Source of the DNA: CAYJAQ01 sp964368275
GTDB taxonomy: Bacteria; Bacillota_I; Bacilli_A; ML615J-28; CAG-313
Direction: 5' to 3'
Assembly (NCBI GenBank): GCA_964368275.1
Contig: CAYJAQ010000001.1
Span: 1-60,766, forward strand
DNA: 60,766 nucleotides
Shown: piece by piece, positions 1 to 9,700 of the stretch
Position numbering within the stretch: the first letter of the stretch is position 1
Layout: every line of letters begins with the position of its first letter
Notes under the pieces: generated by a model
Databases searched by the model: none
Told to the model about the DNA's origin: nothing
The model's input: the letters and a program-made list of their open reading frames with translations, nothing else
Made by a program: the position numbers and the translations under genes

Positions 1-28
1 TATTTAAAGTTTAAATTATCTAATTTAT

Positions 29-57
29 TTGTCTTTTAATATAGTTTTTGATATAAT
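29..57 (+). promoter_or_regulatory. Sigma-A-type promoter before the M19 dipeptidase gene
   Basis: TTGTCT (29-34) and TATAAT (52-57) are separated by 17 bases, and the start codon follows 20 bases after the -10 box with an AAGAGGAA ribosome binding site between. This suggests that the dipeptidase gene starts its own transcript, although what lies upstream is outside the window. Confidence 0.6.
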
Positions 58-76
58 AAGTTAAGAGGAAAAAAAC

Positions 77-967
77 ATGAAAATATACGATACACATAGT
101 GACATTTTTGACAATTTATATCACCGCGTTTTAGAAGGAGTAAAAGATCCCTTCAAGGAATTTCATCTAACTGATCTTACAAAGGGCGAGGTAGTAGGCG
201 GCATTTGGGTAATATACTCTGCTTCTGACTTTGATGTTGTAAAAGCCTATGAATTAGCCCAAGCAGTTTTTAAAAAATATGAGAATGGTTACGATGTCAT
301 CTTTGGGCTAGAAGGCTTACGCAATGTACCTGATATTGCAACGTTTGATAAACTTTATCAAATGGGTATTAGACATGCAATGCTTACGTGGAATGAAGAA
401 AACCATTTAGCAACAGGGGTAAAAGGCGACCCAAAGCGGGGTATAACTGAACTCGGTAGACAGTTTCTTAAGTACATGAATGATCATAAAATGATTATTG
501 ATGTATCCCACTTGAACGAAAAAAGCTTTTTCGAAGTTTTAGTGGAGAAACCTAAAATATTGATAGCATCACATTCCAATGCTAAGGCATTAAGCGATCA
601 TATGCGTAATTTAACAGATGAACAACTTAGCGCTTTATATGAAGCTGGTGGATACATTGGCTGTGTTGCGGCGCGTAATTTTGTCAGTTTTCTAAAAGAA
701 AAACAAAATGTTAAAGGTTTAGTCGATCAAATTGATTATTTAGTAGAAAAGATGACAATTGACCGGGTTATGCTTGGCCTTGATATGATGAATTATTTGG
801 ATGACTTTAACAATAGTAATCTTGATGACTTGTCAAGCCATGCTGCTTGTCAATTAATTGTTGAGGAGTTAGTTAAAAGAGGATATAAACAAAAGGATAT
901 TGAAAAGATTTGTTTTGGTAATTATTTAAAAATAAAAGAAAGAGTAAAAGGAGTAAACCATGAATAA
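77..967 (+). CDS. Membrane dipeptidase-type peptidase, family M19
   Basis: This 296-residue protein belongs to the zinc-dependent M19 (renal/membrane dipeptidase) family, which hydrolyses dipeptides, often with a D-residue at the C-terminal side. Visible zinc-site elements are His7 and Asp9 in DTHSDI, Glu79 in FGLEGL, His145 in DVSHLNE, His166 in ASHSN, and the late Asp in GLDMMN. The family's closing motif GNYLKI is near the C-terminus. It has no signal peptide, so it probably acts in the cytosol. It overlaps the next gene by 8 bases, so the two are translationally coupled. In this locus a role in cutting peptides released from peptidoglycan stems is plausible, but that is inference from context. 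Family assignment is firm and the substrate is not. Confidence 0.9.
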   Translation: MKIYDTHSDIFDNLYHRVLEGVKDPFKEFHLTDLTKGEVVGGIWVIYSASDFDVVKAYELAQAVFKKYENGYDVIFGLEGLRNVPDIATFDKLYQMGIRHAMLTWNEENHLATGVKGDPKRGITELGRQFLKYMNDHKMIIDVSHLNEKSFFEVLVEKPKILIASHSNAKALSDHMRNLTDEQLSALYEAGGYIGCVAARNFVSFLKEKQNVKGLVDQIDYLVEKMTIDRVMLGLDMMNYLDDFNNSNLDDLSSHAACQLIVEELVKRGYKQKDIEKICFGNYLKIKERVKGVNHE

Positions 968-3428
968 ATTGATTTTAAAAGGATGTTCTGCTATTTGCAT
1001 ATGCCTATTATGCATAACTATTATTGGGACATTAAATGTTAGCGCTGAAGAAAAATGGGAAGAACCCCTTTCTGAAATGCGGGGTACCTGGGTTGCGACT
1101 GCTTGGAATATCGATATCAAAAGACAAGGGGGAACGGATGCTTCAGCAATTGAAAGTTACAAAGCGGAGTTTAGACAAATCTTAGCTAATATTGTTGCTC
1201 AAAACATGAATGCGATGTTCTTTCAAGTTCATCCGATGAATGATGCTTTCTATCCATCAAAATATAATCCTTGGAGTGAATATATGTGTGGATATGGAGT
1301 TGATGCTGGTTGGGATCCCCTTGCTTGGATGATTGATGAATGTCATAAAGTAGGAGTTGAATTCCATGCATGGCTTAACCCTTACCGGGTAGCATCATTT
1401 GGAAGTTCAACGGGTATTAACTTTGGTACTTCTAGTCAAGCAGAAATGGATGAGTTCAAGTGGTCATATGCCCAAACTAAGAAATCATCATTACCAAAAG
1501 AATACGATAACCCTTTACTAAAATATGAAAACAAAGAAGAATATTTAAAAAATTGTATCTTGGGTGCTGAAGGCGATGATATATTTATTTATCTAAATCC
1601 AGCAAGTCCAGCAACTATTCGTCACTTAAGAAATACTATTTCTGAACTAGTAACGAATTACAATCTTGATGGAGTTCATATGGATGACTATTTCTATTGT
1701 AGTGATATGGAGCCATCACTTGAAAAAGCTGACTATAATGCATATTTAGCAGGTGGCGGAACTCTTTCTAATGAAGACTTCTGTCGCAGTAATACTTACA
1801 AGATGGTTCAAAATTTACAAGAAGTTGTTGATTCATACAACAAAACTCGTGGTGACGCTCGCTATGTTTCTTTTGGAATATCACCTCAAGGATCATACGA
1901 AAACAACTATCGGTTTTTAATGGCTGATGTTAAGAAGTGGATTGAAGATGAATTAATTGAATATGTCTTACCACAAGTATACGGTAACATGGCTGGCACA
2001 TACCCTACTCAAGTAAAATTTTGGGCTGAGACTGTTGCCCCAACAGATGTTAAATTATATTTAGGTTTAAGTTTGTCATCTAATTTAGGTAGCACTTACG
2101 AAGTAAGAGATCAAATTAAATATGTTCATGATCGACCTGAGTTATACAAAAATGTTGATGGGTATGTTTTCTGGTCATATAAGAGTTGGGCACTACAACA
2201 ACAATCTGGGGCTTTTAAGTTGGTAAAACAATACTATAAGAAACCAGCGACCACCCCAGTTCATGAAACAGTTGCAAATTCTAATGCAAATAGTCTAGTC
2301 AACATGACCTGCCGAGCTATAACTGGTGCTTATGAAGTTTCATTTAATGAAATTCCCGAAGCCCGTGGTTATGCTTTATATGCTTTTGTGAATGGGGAAG
2401 AAATGGTATTCGATAAGGGCCATTTAAAAACCCTCTTTGTCCAAACCACAGGCTCCTTAAAACGCACTTATCAATTGGCGACTACTGATAATGTAATATT
2501 CGTTTTAAAAACTATTGATTTAAATAATAATGTTTCTACTGAATACACGACATTCGATAGTAAAAATGCTGACGTTAATCGAGCACCAAATCCAGTTGAG
2601 GTTGTTTTCAATAATGGCGAGGCAAATGCCTTATATGAAAGTGCTATTAATATTCGTTTTGCGCTTCCGAGTGATCCTGATGGCGATGACGTTACTTATC
2701 AAGTATTAGTATCAATCACAGGTCGCGATGGCAATTATCGTTACGCTCCTGATTCAGTTCAAATGGTTCCGGGTGAATACAATGCAACATTCATTGGCTT
2801 CATGGAAGCAGAAGAAGTTTGCGTACGGGTAACTATTAGCGATGGCATGAACGAAACAGTTTGCTACTCTAATCCAGTAAAGGTGGCTAAAAAAGTTGAG
2901 CCAATCAATACGGCTCCGACAATCGGTGATGCTGTATTCAATGAAGGAACTAGCAAAGCCGAAACGAATAAAGATATTACAATTTTTGTTCCATATGGAG
3001 TGGATGCAGAAGGTGATGAATTAACATATGATATTAAACTTTCAATAGAAGGCAAAGATGGTTCATACGACTTTGTACCGGAAAATATTACATATGGAGA
3101 AAATGGTATTTCAGCAACCTTTAAAACAACGGCGGAATTTTCAGATGTTTGTGTGCGGGTTAATGTAAACGACGGGTTACTTACCACAACGACATATTCC
3201 AATGTAATTAGCATTGAAAAACCGGCTGAAAAAACCTGTGATGAAGACCCAACTCAAGAAAAATGCCAACCGGCTGAAAAAACCTGTGATGAAGACCCAA
3301 CTCAAGAAAAATGCCAAAAGGCTGAAGAACCTAAAAAAGGTTGCAAGAAAAAAAACAGTGCAATATTGATTTTTAGTTTAATAACAAGTATTAGTGTACT
3401 AGGAATAGCACTAAAGAAGGAGCAATAA
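960..3428 (+). CDS. Secreted, membrane-anchored GHL10/DUF187-family glycoside hydrolase
   Basis: This 822-residue surface enzyme has a signal peptide (about 1-29), a GHL10 (DUF187, YngK-like) TIM-barrel domain at about 36-420 with the family signatures RGTWVAT, FQVHPMNDAFY, AWLNPYR and GVHMDDYF, an Ig/Fn3-like segment at about 430-530, and two cadherin-like repeats at about 540-765. The C-terminus has two identical 16-residue PAEKTCDEDPTQEKCQ units, then KKGCKKK, a hydrophobic helix and a basic end. No LPXTG motif is present. The E. coli relative DigH (YddW) acts on denuded peptidoglycan glycan strands. That precedent, and the muropeptide genes nearby, suggest a peptidoglycan glycan substrate, which is inference. 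It starts inside the dipeptidase gene (AAAAGGAG binding site at about 947) and abuts the next gene directly. Confidence 0.88.
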   Translation: MNKLILKGCSAICICLLCITIIGTLNVSAEEKWEEPLSEMRGTWVATAWNIDIKRQGGTDASAIESYKAEFRQILANIVAQNMNAMFFQVHPMNDAFYPSKYNPWSEYMCGYGVDAGWDPLAWMIDECHKVGVEFHAWLNPYRVASFGSSTGINFGTSSQAEMDEFKWSYAQTKKSSLPKEYDNPLLKYENKEEYLKNCILGAEGDDIFIYLNPASPATIRHLRNTISELVTNYNLDGVHMDDYFYCSDMEPSLEKADYNAYLAGGGTLSNEDFCRSNTYKMVQNLQEVVDSYNKTRGDARYVSFGISPQGSYENNYRFLMADVKKWIEDELIEYVLPQVYGNMAGTYPTQVKFWAETVAPTDVKLYLGLSLSSNLGSTYEVRDQIKYVHDRPELYKNVDGYVFWSYKSWALQQQSGAFKLVKQYYKKPATTPVHETVANSNANSLVNMTCRAITGAYEVSFNEIPEARGYALYAFVNGEEMVFDKGHLKTLFVQTTGSLKRTYQLATTDNVIFVLKTIDLNNNVSTEYTTFDSKNADVNRAPNPVEVVFNNGEANALYESAINIRFALPSDPDGDDVTYQVLVSITGRDGNYRYAPDSVQMVPGEYNATFIGFMEAEEVCVRVTISDGMNETVCYSNPVKVAKKVEPINTAPTIGDAVFNEGTSKAETNKDITIFVPYGVDAEGDELTYDIKLSIEGKDGSYDFVPENITYGENGISATFKTTAEFSDVCVRVNVNDGLLTTTTYSNVISIEKPAEKTCDEDPTQEKCQPAEKTCDEDPTQEKCQKAEEPKKGCKKKNSAILIFSLITSISVLGIALKKEQ
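3222..3317 (+). repeat. Two perfect 48-bp coding repeats (PAEKTCDEDPTQEKCQ)
   Basis: The two 48-base units (3222-3269 and 3270-3317) are identical and encode the Cys-bracketed linker just outside the C-terminal membrane helix of the GHL10 enzyme. The same linker recurs in five other proteins of this window. Confidence 0.9.
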
Positions 3429-4688
3429 ATGAAACTTAAAAAATACCAAAAAGATGAATATATCTATTATTATGGCAATAAGAAAGTTGTAAACTTACCA
3501 GAATATGAATACAAGGAAAATCAAGTTCGCGGTATTTGGGTATCAAATGTTGCCAATATTGATACACCAATTATGAAAGATGTTGAGTCTTACAAAGCAT
3601 ATTTAAAAGAAATGATTGAAAATATTGCTTCCTATAATATCAACTTAATGGTTTTCCAAGTTCGCCCTACTGGCGATGCCTATTACAAGTCAAAACTTAA
3701 TCCATGGTCACATTTTATTACAGGAGTTGAAGACAAAGATCCGGGGTTTGATGTTTTACAGTATGTTATTGAAGAAGCTAAAAAACACCATATTGAAGTA
3801 CATGCTTGGATGAATCCGTATCGGGTAGGAATAGGTGCATTAGACCAACTAAAGCTTACTAAAGAAGAATATTTAGCTACTCTTTCAAAGCGTAATTTTG
3901 CCCGTAAACATCCTGAATGTACAATTGTTGATGGCGCAAACAAAGTAATTTTAAAGCCTTCCAGTAAGAAAGTTATTAAGTTTATCACTGATACAATTAT
4001 GGAAGTAGTTAATAATTATGATGTGACTGGTGTTCATATAGATGATTATTTCTATCCATATGCTAAGATTGATAGAGCTCTTGAAGAAGAAGATTACCAA
4101 AGAGATTTAGCTAAGAATCCTGATCTTTCATTTGATGACTGGCGCAGAGTAAATGTTGACAATATGATTAAAAGTATATCACGCGCAATGAAAAAATCGC
4201 TTAGCAATAATGATAGAAAAGTAGCCTTTGGTATTAGTCCATTTGGTATCTATCGGGCTAATAGCGCAATTCGTGAGGATGGTTGGAAGGACGGATCGTT
4301 CCATTCACCTGGTGTTTGCCAATGCTACTCTGATCTATATTCCGACATTTACAAATGGATGAAGAAGGGTTGGATTGATTATGTCACACCACAAATTTAT
4401 TTCCCTTTTGAAAGAACAGATGTTAACTATCATGATTTAGTTGTTTGGTGGAGCAAGATTGCTAAAAAGACTAAAACAACACTTTACATTGGTCAAGGAC
4501 TTTACCAAATGGGTTCCAATGAAGTATGGGCAAATCCAAACGAAATTGATAACCAATTACGTTTCAATGAACAATTTGCTAATATCGAAGGAACAGTTCT
4601 CTTTACGTATCGTGATTTAGTGCCAGGTCAAAATGAGACAAAAGACGCAGCATTAAAACTTCTAAAGAACCGTTGGAATAATAAATAA
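3429..4688 (+). CDS. Cytosolic GHL10/DUF187-family glycoside hydrolase
   Basis: This 419-residue paralogue of the preceding enzyme is essentially only the catalytic barrel. Shared signatures are RGIWVSNVAN, FQVRPTGDAYY, AWMNPYR, GVHIDDYFYPY and GISPFGIYR. It has no signal peptide, no accessory domains and no anchor, so it is predicted to work in the cytosol. The start codon directly follows the stop of the upstream gene, with AAGAAGGAGC as binding site inside that gene. A matched outside/inside pair suggests that the outer enzyme makes oligosaccharides that are imported and shortened by this one. That division of labour is inference. A strong terminator follows, closing the first transcription unit. 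The family is clear and the bond cleaved is unknown. Confidence 0.85.
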   Translation: MKLKKYQKDEYIYYYGNKKVVNLPEYEYKENQVRGIWVSNVANIDTPIMKDVESYKAYLKEMIENIASYNINLMVFQVRPTGDAYYKSKLNPWSHFITGVEDKDPGFDVLQYVIEEAKKHHIEVHAWMNPYRVGIGALDQLKLTKEEYLATLSKRNFARKHPECTIVDGANKVILKPSSKKVIKFITDTIMEVVNNYDVTGVHIDDYFYPYAKIDRALEEEDYQRDLAKNPDLSFDDWRRVNVDNMIKSISRAMKKSLSNNDRKVAFGISPFGIYRANSAIREDGWKDGSFHSPGVCQCYSDLYSDIYKWMKKGWIDYVTPQIYFPFERTDVNYHDLVVWWSKIAKKTKTTLYIGQGLYQMGSNEVWANPNEIDNQLRFNEQFANIEGTVLFTYRDLVPGQNETKDAALKLLKNRWNNK

Positions 4689-4690
4689 TC

Positions 4691-4717
4691 AAAAGCAAGG
4701 CACTGCCTTGCTTTTTC
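4691..4717 (+). terminator. Rho-independent terminator after the GHL10 pair
   Basis: AAAAGCAAGG pairs with CCTTGCTTTT around a 5-base loop, and the T-rich side of the stem continues into a short T tract. Confidence 0.85.
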
Positions 4718-4838
4718 TAAAAGTAAATTTCCTACTTAGTGATGGTTGAATTTTATTTGGAAAAATGTCATTGACAAAACATCAGAAAAGTCGATCAAAG
4801 TAAATTATGGAAATAGTACTATATCTCTTGCAAATCCC

Positions 4839-4867
4839 TTGCAAAAAAACGCTTTCTTTGCTATAAT
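4839..4867 (+). promoter_or_regulatory. Promoter of the 25-kb glycan-uptake operon
   Basis: TTGCAA (4839-4844) and a perfect TATAAT (4862-4867) lie 17 bases apart. A cre-like stretch matching TGWAARCGYTWNCW at 12 of 14 positions (4844-4857) fills the spacer, a position typical for carbon catabolite repression. The cre assignment is tentative. Confidence 0.75.
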
Positions 4868-4895
4868 AAGCATAACATAGAGTAGTATGCTTATT
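4865..4895 (+). promoter_or_regulatory. 10-bp inverted repeat overlapping the start of transcription (candidate operator)
   Basis: AATAAGCATA (4865-4874) is repeated exactly as its reverse complement TATGCTTATT (4886-4895), with 11 bases between. It overlaps the -10 box and the expected transcription start, so it is well placed for a repressor. It could instead fold as a hairpin in the leader RNA. No second copy was seen elsewhere in the window. Confidence 0.5.
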
Positions 4896-4913
4896 TTTGA
4901 AAGGAGTGGTTGA

Positions 4914-6773
4914 ATGGCACCAATTATACCTGTACCAAAAATGGTCAATTCCCTGATGGGTTTTTGTGAGACCGATAAGGGAAACAAAATTTCTTGTAGT
5001 GACTTCGTTGATAATGATTTGTTAATAAGACATCTCAAAGCCATCCTACCTACTGCCAAAAAGAAAAATGAAAAGCATGGTATCTTGACAATTGAATTAA
5101 TTAAAAATCATCTTGAAAATGAAGCCTATCGACTCACTATAACAGAAGAAAATATCAAAATTGAATCTGGAAGTGAAGCAGGGGCTTTTTATGCTATTAA
5201 GACCCTTGAACAGCTCATTAGAAACAATGGCACTAATATTCCGTGTGTCGCGATTGAAGATGCACCAGATATAAAGGTGCGTGGCCTAATGCTTGATATC
5301 AGTAGGGCGAAAGTTCCAACCATCAAAACCTTAAAAGAAATTGTTGATACTATTTCGCGTCTTAAGTATAATCATTTAGAACTTTACGTTGAGGGTTTTT
5401 CGTTTGAGTATAAGAGTTTCCCGAATGTTTTAAAGAAAGGCAATTACATTACTCTCGATGAATACTTAGAATTAGAAAAGTATTGCAATGAGCGTTTTAT
5501 TGATTTTGTACCCAACCAAAATGGCTTCGGTCATATGACTGATTGGCTGTGTTTAGAAGAATATCAAGAACTGCGTGAAGTGGAAGGCTTATTTACCATT
5601 TGGGGAAGTAAACGCCCGTCTTCCGTAATTGATGCAACTAATCCTAAGAGTATTGAGTTAGTAACGAAAATGTATGAAGACATGTTGCCATATGTAAAGT
5701 CCCAATACTTCAATATGAACTTTGATGAAGCATTTGAATTAGGATATGGCAAAACTAAAGAGGTCTGTGCTTTAAAAGGTAAAGCAACAGTGTTTAAAGA
5801 ATACTATGAGCAACTTGCTAAAGTAGTAAGAAAGTATCATAAAAAACCAATAATTTGGGCTGATGTAGTTATCAATCATCCTGAAGTGGTTAAACAATTC
5901 TCACCCGACACAATTTTTGTTGATTGGGGATACAATCTCGATTATCCATTTTATCGGCATTTAAAAACGCTGAAAGAATGTGGTGTGTCATTTATGGCAG
6001 CACCAGGAACTTGTACATGGGGGATGATAACTGGTCGATACCCCGATATGCTTGGAACAATTGAAAACGCTTGTAGTAATGTAATTAAGTACGATGGGCT
6101 AGGAATGCTTTTGACTGATTGGGGTGATTTAGGTCACTTACAATATTGGACAAGTAGTTTGCCTGGCGTTATCTATGGAGCGCTTTCGTCTTGGAACAAT
6201 AATCAAAATTATGAATACTTGATTAGCGAGTATTTAGGTAAAAATATTTTTAGTAATCATGACTTAGCCCAGATAATTATTGATCTGGGAAATTATAATC
6301 GTTTAGAAGGTGAGTATCGTTCATATGGTAGTAAGACTTTTGCACCAATCTTGTTCGCAGAAAACGCCATCAATGAAGAAAATAAGTTAGATTTCTTCTT
6401 AAGCAAAATTAAAGTTAATTTATTAACACCAAATCAAGCTGAGGCCTTGAAAGATGAATTCGCATCAATTGGTCACAGAATTGCTAAAATCAAGCCAACT
6501 AGTCAAACTGAGAATATTGCTATTTTAGAAGTATCTAATAGCATTCATTTATTGGAAGCACTGGTTGATGTCAATATTATGTTCAGAAAATATTTTGAAG
6601 GTTTCTATAATGAGTTTGCTGTTAATCAGTGCATTAGAGATCTTGATAGTTATTTGTTAGCCCACAGCGAGTTATGGAATTATCGAAATAAGTCCGCTGG
6701 GTATGTTGAAAGTGCTCGTAGAATTGAGCAGGTAAAAGATATTTTGAAAATGTTTAAAGAAAGAGGCCAATAA
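4914..6773 (+). CDS. Family 20-like beta-N-acetylhexosaminidase (cytosolic)
   Basis: This 619-residue protein has an N-terminal alpha/beta domain as in GH20 enzymes (about 1-115), ending in a stretch like AGAFYAIKTLEQLI, followed by a TIM barrel starting at VRGLMLDISRAKVP. The catalytic Asp-Glu pair of GH20 is recognisable as Asp271-Glu272 in NMNFDEAFELG. GH20 enzymes release terminal GlcNAc or GalNAc using the substrate's own acetamido group. There is no signal peptide, so it should act on imported oligosaccharides. It is the first gene of the long operon and is followed 2 bases later by the binding-protein gene. AAGGAGTGG (4901-4909) fixes the start. It is a distant family member, and exact specificity is unknown. 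Confidence 0.8.
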   Translation: MAPIIPVPKMVNSLMGFCETDKGNKISCSDFVDNDLLIRHLKAILPTAKKKNEKHGILTIELIKNHLENEAYRLTITEENIKIESGSEAGAFYAIKTLEQLIRNNGTNIPCVAIEDAPDIKVRGLMLDISRAKVPTIKTLKEIVDTISRLKYNHLELYVEGFSFEYKSFPNVLKKGNYITLDEYLELEKYCNERFIDFVPNQNGFGHMTDWLCLEEYQELREVEGLFTIWGSKRPSSVIDATNPKSIELVTKMYEDMLPYVKSQYFNMNFDEAFELGYGKTKEVCALKGKATVFKEYYEQLAKVVRKYHKKPIIWADVVINHPEVVKQFSPDTIFVDWGYNLDYPFYRHLKTLKECGVSFMAAPGTCTWGMITGRYPDMLGTIENACSNVIKYDGLGMLLTDWGDLGHLQYWTSSLPGVIYGALSSWNNNQNYEYLISEYLGKNIFSNHDLAQIIIDLGNYNRLEGEYRSYGSKTFAPILFAENAINEENKLDFFLSKIKVNLLTPNQAEALKDEFASIGHRIAKIKPTSQTENIAILEVSNSIHLLEALVDVNIMFRKYFEGFYNEFAVNQCIRDLDSYLLAHSELWNYRNKSAGYVESARRIEQVKDILKMFKERGQ

Positions 6774-6775
6774 TC

Positions 6776-9700
6776 ATGAAGAAAAAATTAATTCTGTCTT
6801 TACTGGTTGCGGGATTGTTAATCGCATTTGTTGCTATCTTGGTTGTAAATAGTCAAAAAGATCCGTTAACATACACTTATAATCCTCAAACCTCAACAAG
6901 AGTTTCATCAAACTCGTACACTGATTATATTGAGCAAGTTGCCAAAGACAACGGCGGAGTTACTCCAGTGCCACAAAATGTGGAAAAAGTTGTTTTAGGC
7001 GTTGATTATGATAAAGCAAAAACTTCTATTAGTGAAGAAGATTTACTAGTTTATAGTCAAAGTGATTTAGGTATTACTGATAGTAGTGCTAATGATAAAA
7101 TGTTATATACCCCAGAAAGAGGTAATGTTACATGGACATTTAACATGGAAGAAGCTGGTTTATATAACCTAATTCTTAGTTATTACCCAATTAAAGGTAC
7201 TAGTTCTTCTATTGAAAGACATTTGTCAATCAATAATAAAGCAATGTTTGACAAAACAACTACCTATGTATTCTCAAGAATATGGGGTAATGATGCTGAA
7301 ACACTTACAGGTGAGCAATTAGTTGAAACAGTGAAGAATGACAATAATACTTACTGGACTAAGCTTAATCCTGATGCTGATACCAAAGGCAATGATGTAA
7401 AACCGCTTCAGAAAGAAGTACCACATTTACGTGAAAGTTATTTTACTGATGATATGGGTTATATTACAGAACCTTTCAAATTCTATTTTGAAAAAGGTAC
7501 TAATACAATCACTCTTGGTGCTGTAAAAGAATGTGTAGTTATTGAATCAATTAAAGTTGTTTCAGTGAAAGAGTCAGTTTCATACGAAGAATATAAAGCA
7601 AGTGTGAAAGACAAAGTAGCAACTCCTGGTACATACGCTGTTCGAGTTGAAGCTGAAGCAGCAATAGAAAAATCTTCACCTACTCTTTACCCAATAACTG
7701 ATCGTACATCATCAGCAACTTATCCATTTGATTACAAAGAAACTAAACTTAATGCAATCGGTGGCGAAAACTGGCGGGTACTTGGTGACTGGATTACTTG
7801 GGAAGTAGATGTTCCAGCAGATGGTTTCTACAATATTAGTTTAAGAACAAAACAATCATCTGTTCGTGGTATGTATACTAACCGAATCGTTTCAGTTGAT
7901 GGTGAGGTAGTCTTTGATGAATTAAATCAAACTATCTTTGCTTACTCATCAGATTGGCAATTATTAACCCTTGGTAATTCTGAAGAATCATTTGAATTCT
8001 ATTTAGAAAAGGGAAAACACACCGTATCACTTGAAGTTACTCTCGGTGATTACGCAGGGCTTGTTGAAGAAATTGAAGCAATAACCCAAGATTTAAATGA
8101 CTTATACTTAGAAATAATTAAATATACAACTACATCGCCTGACTCTGGTCGTGACTATGAATTATCATCACGTAAAGACTTAGACTTGTTAAATCGTTTA
8201 GAAGTAGCACGCGACCGTTTAAAGAAAGTATCACAATCAATGATTGATATTTCTGGTACCGGAAGCGACAAGACAGGTGTTATTGATGCCTTTGTTGTAC
8301 AACTAGATGACTTCCTTGCACCCAATGATTTAGGTGAAAGTATTCCTTCACGGCTTAGCACTTTCAGAACAAATATTAGTTCACTTGGAACACTACTAAG
8401 TTCATTAAGAGAATCACCACTTACAATTGATTACTTAATCGTTCATACAGCTGATTACGTATTACCAAAAGCTAATGAAAGTGGATTAAGATCATTCTGG
8501 GATGGTGTAGTTAAATTCTTCTACTCATTCTTTATTGATTATTCAACAATTGGTGCCATCCAAGGTAATAATCAAACTAATGAAAAAATTGAAGTTTGGA
8601 TGACTTTAGGTCGTGACCAAGCTAACGTTATTAGAAGACTTATTGACGAAGACTTTACACCACGTACAGGCATAGAAGTTGATTTGAAATTAACTGGTGC
8701 TGATGTATTATTAAAAGCAACCCTAGCCGGAATTGGACCAAACGTTGCTATCAATGTAGATAGTAGTTTACCGGTTAACTATGGTTTACGTAATGCGGTA
8801 TATGACATAAGTCAATTTGATGATTATGAAGAAATCGCAGCACGTTTTACGGATAGTTCCAATAGACAATTTACTTTTGACTGGGGTGGCGCAAACGGCA
8901 GAGATGTTGAAGTTTATGCTCTTCCTGAAAAAGAATTATTCTTAATGATGTTCGTGCGTGATGACATTATGGAAAAGAATGGTTGGACTGGTATGATTCC
9001 TGAGACATGGGATGAAGTAATTGACTTAGTAGCTTATCTACAAGCTGAATCACTTCAATTCTTCCTACCTGTTAATGAATCTGGTGCAACTGCTTTGAAT
9101 CCAACCTTTGTATCGTTACTATACCAAATGGGCGGTAACTTATACATTGATAATAACAAACAAACTGGTTTATTACAAGAAGCAGGCATGGAAGCATTTG
9201 AACAATGGACGGAATTCTACACCTTGCATTCATTCCCATCTTGGGCATCTTTTGCAAATCGTTTCCGTACAGGCGAAATGCCAATAGGTATTGCTTATTA
9301 TGAATTATATAACACACTAAGTGTATTTGCACCTGAGCTTCGTGGCTTATGGTCATATCATCCAATTCCTGGTACAGTTATGATTGATGATAATGGTAAT
9401 GAATATATCGATCATACATCAGTAATATCAGGAACTGGTACCGTACTTCTAAAAGGCCCAGCTGAAGCATCTGCTTCTAAGCGTGATGCATCTTGGGAAT
9501 TTATGAAGTGGTGGTCAAGCAGTAATATTCAATATCGTTTTGGTCAAGAAATGGAAGGTATTTTGGGTTCTGCTGCTCGTCATGCTACTGCAAACGTTGA
9601 AGCCTTGAAACAGCTTGCTTGGCCTCAAGCTGACCTTGAACAATTATTATTGCAATGGGGCGAAAGTGATTCCAATGATACTATTCTAATTAACGGTGTT

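Noticed and set aside
3324..3428. LPXTG sortase signal on the surface enzymes
   Set aside because: No LPxTG-like motif precedes the terminal helices; the conserved element is GCKKK(N)SA.
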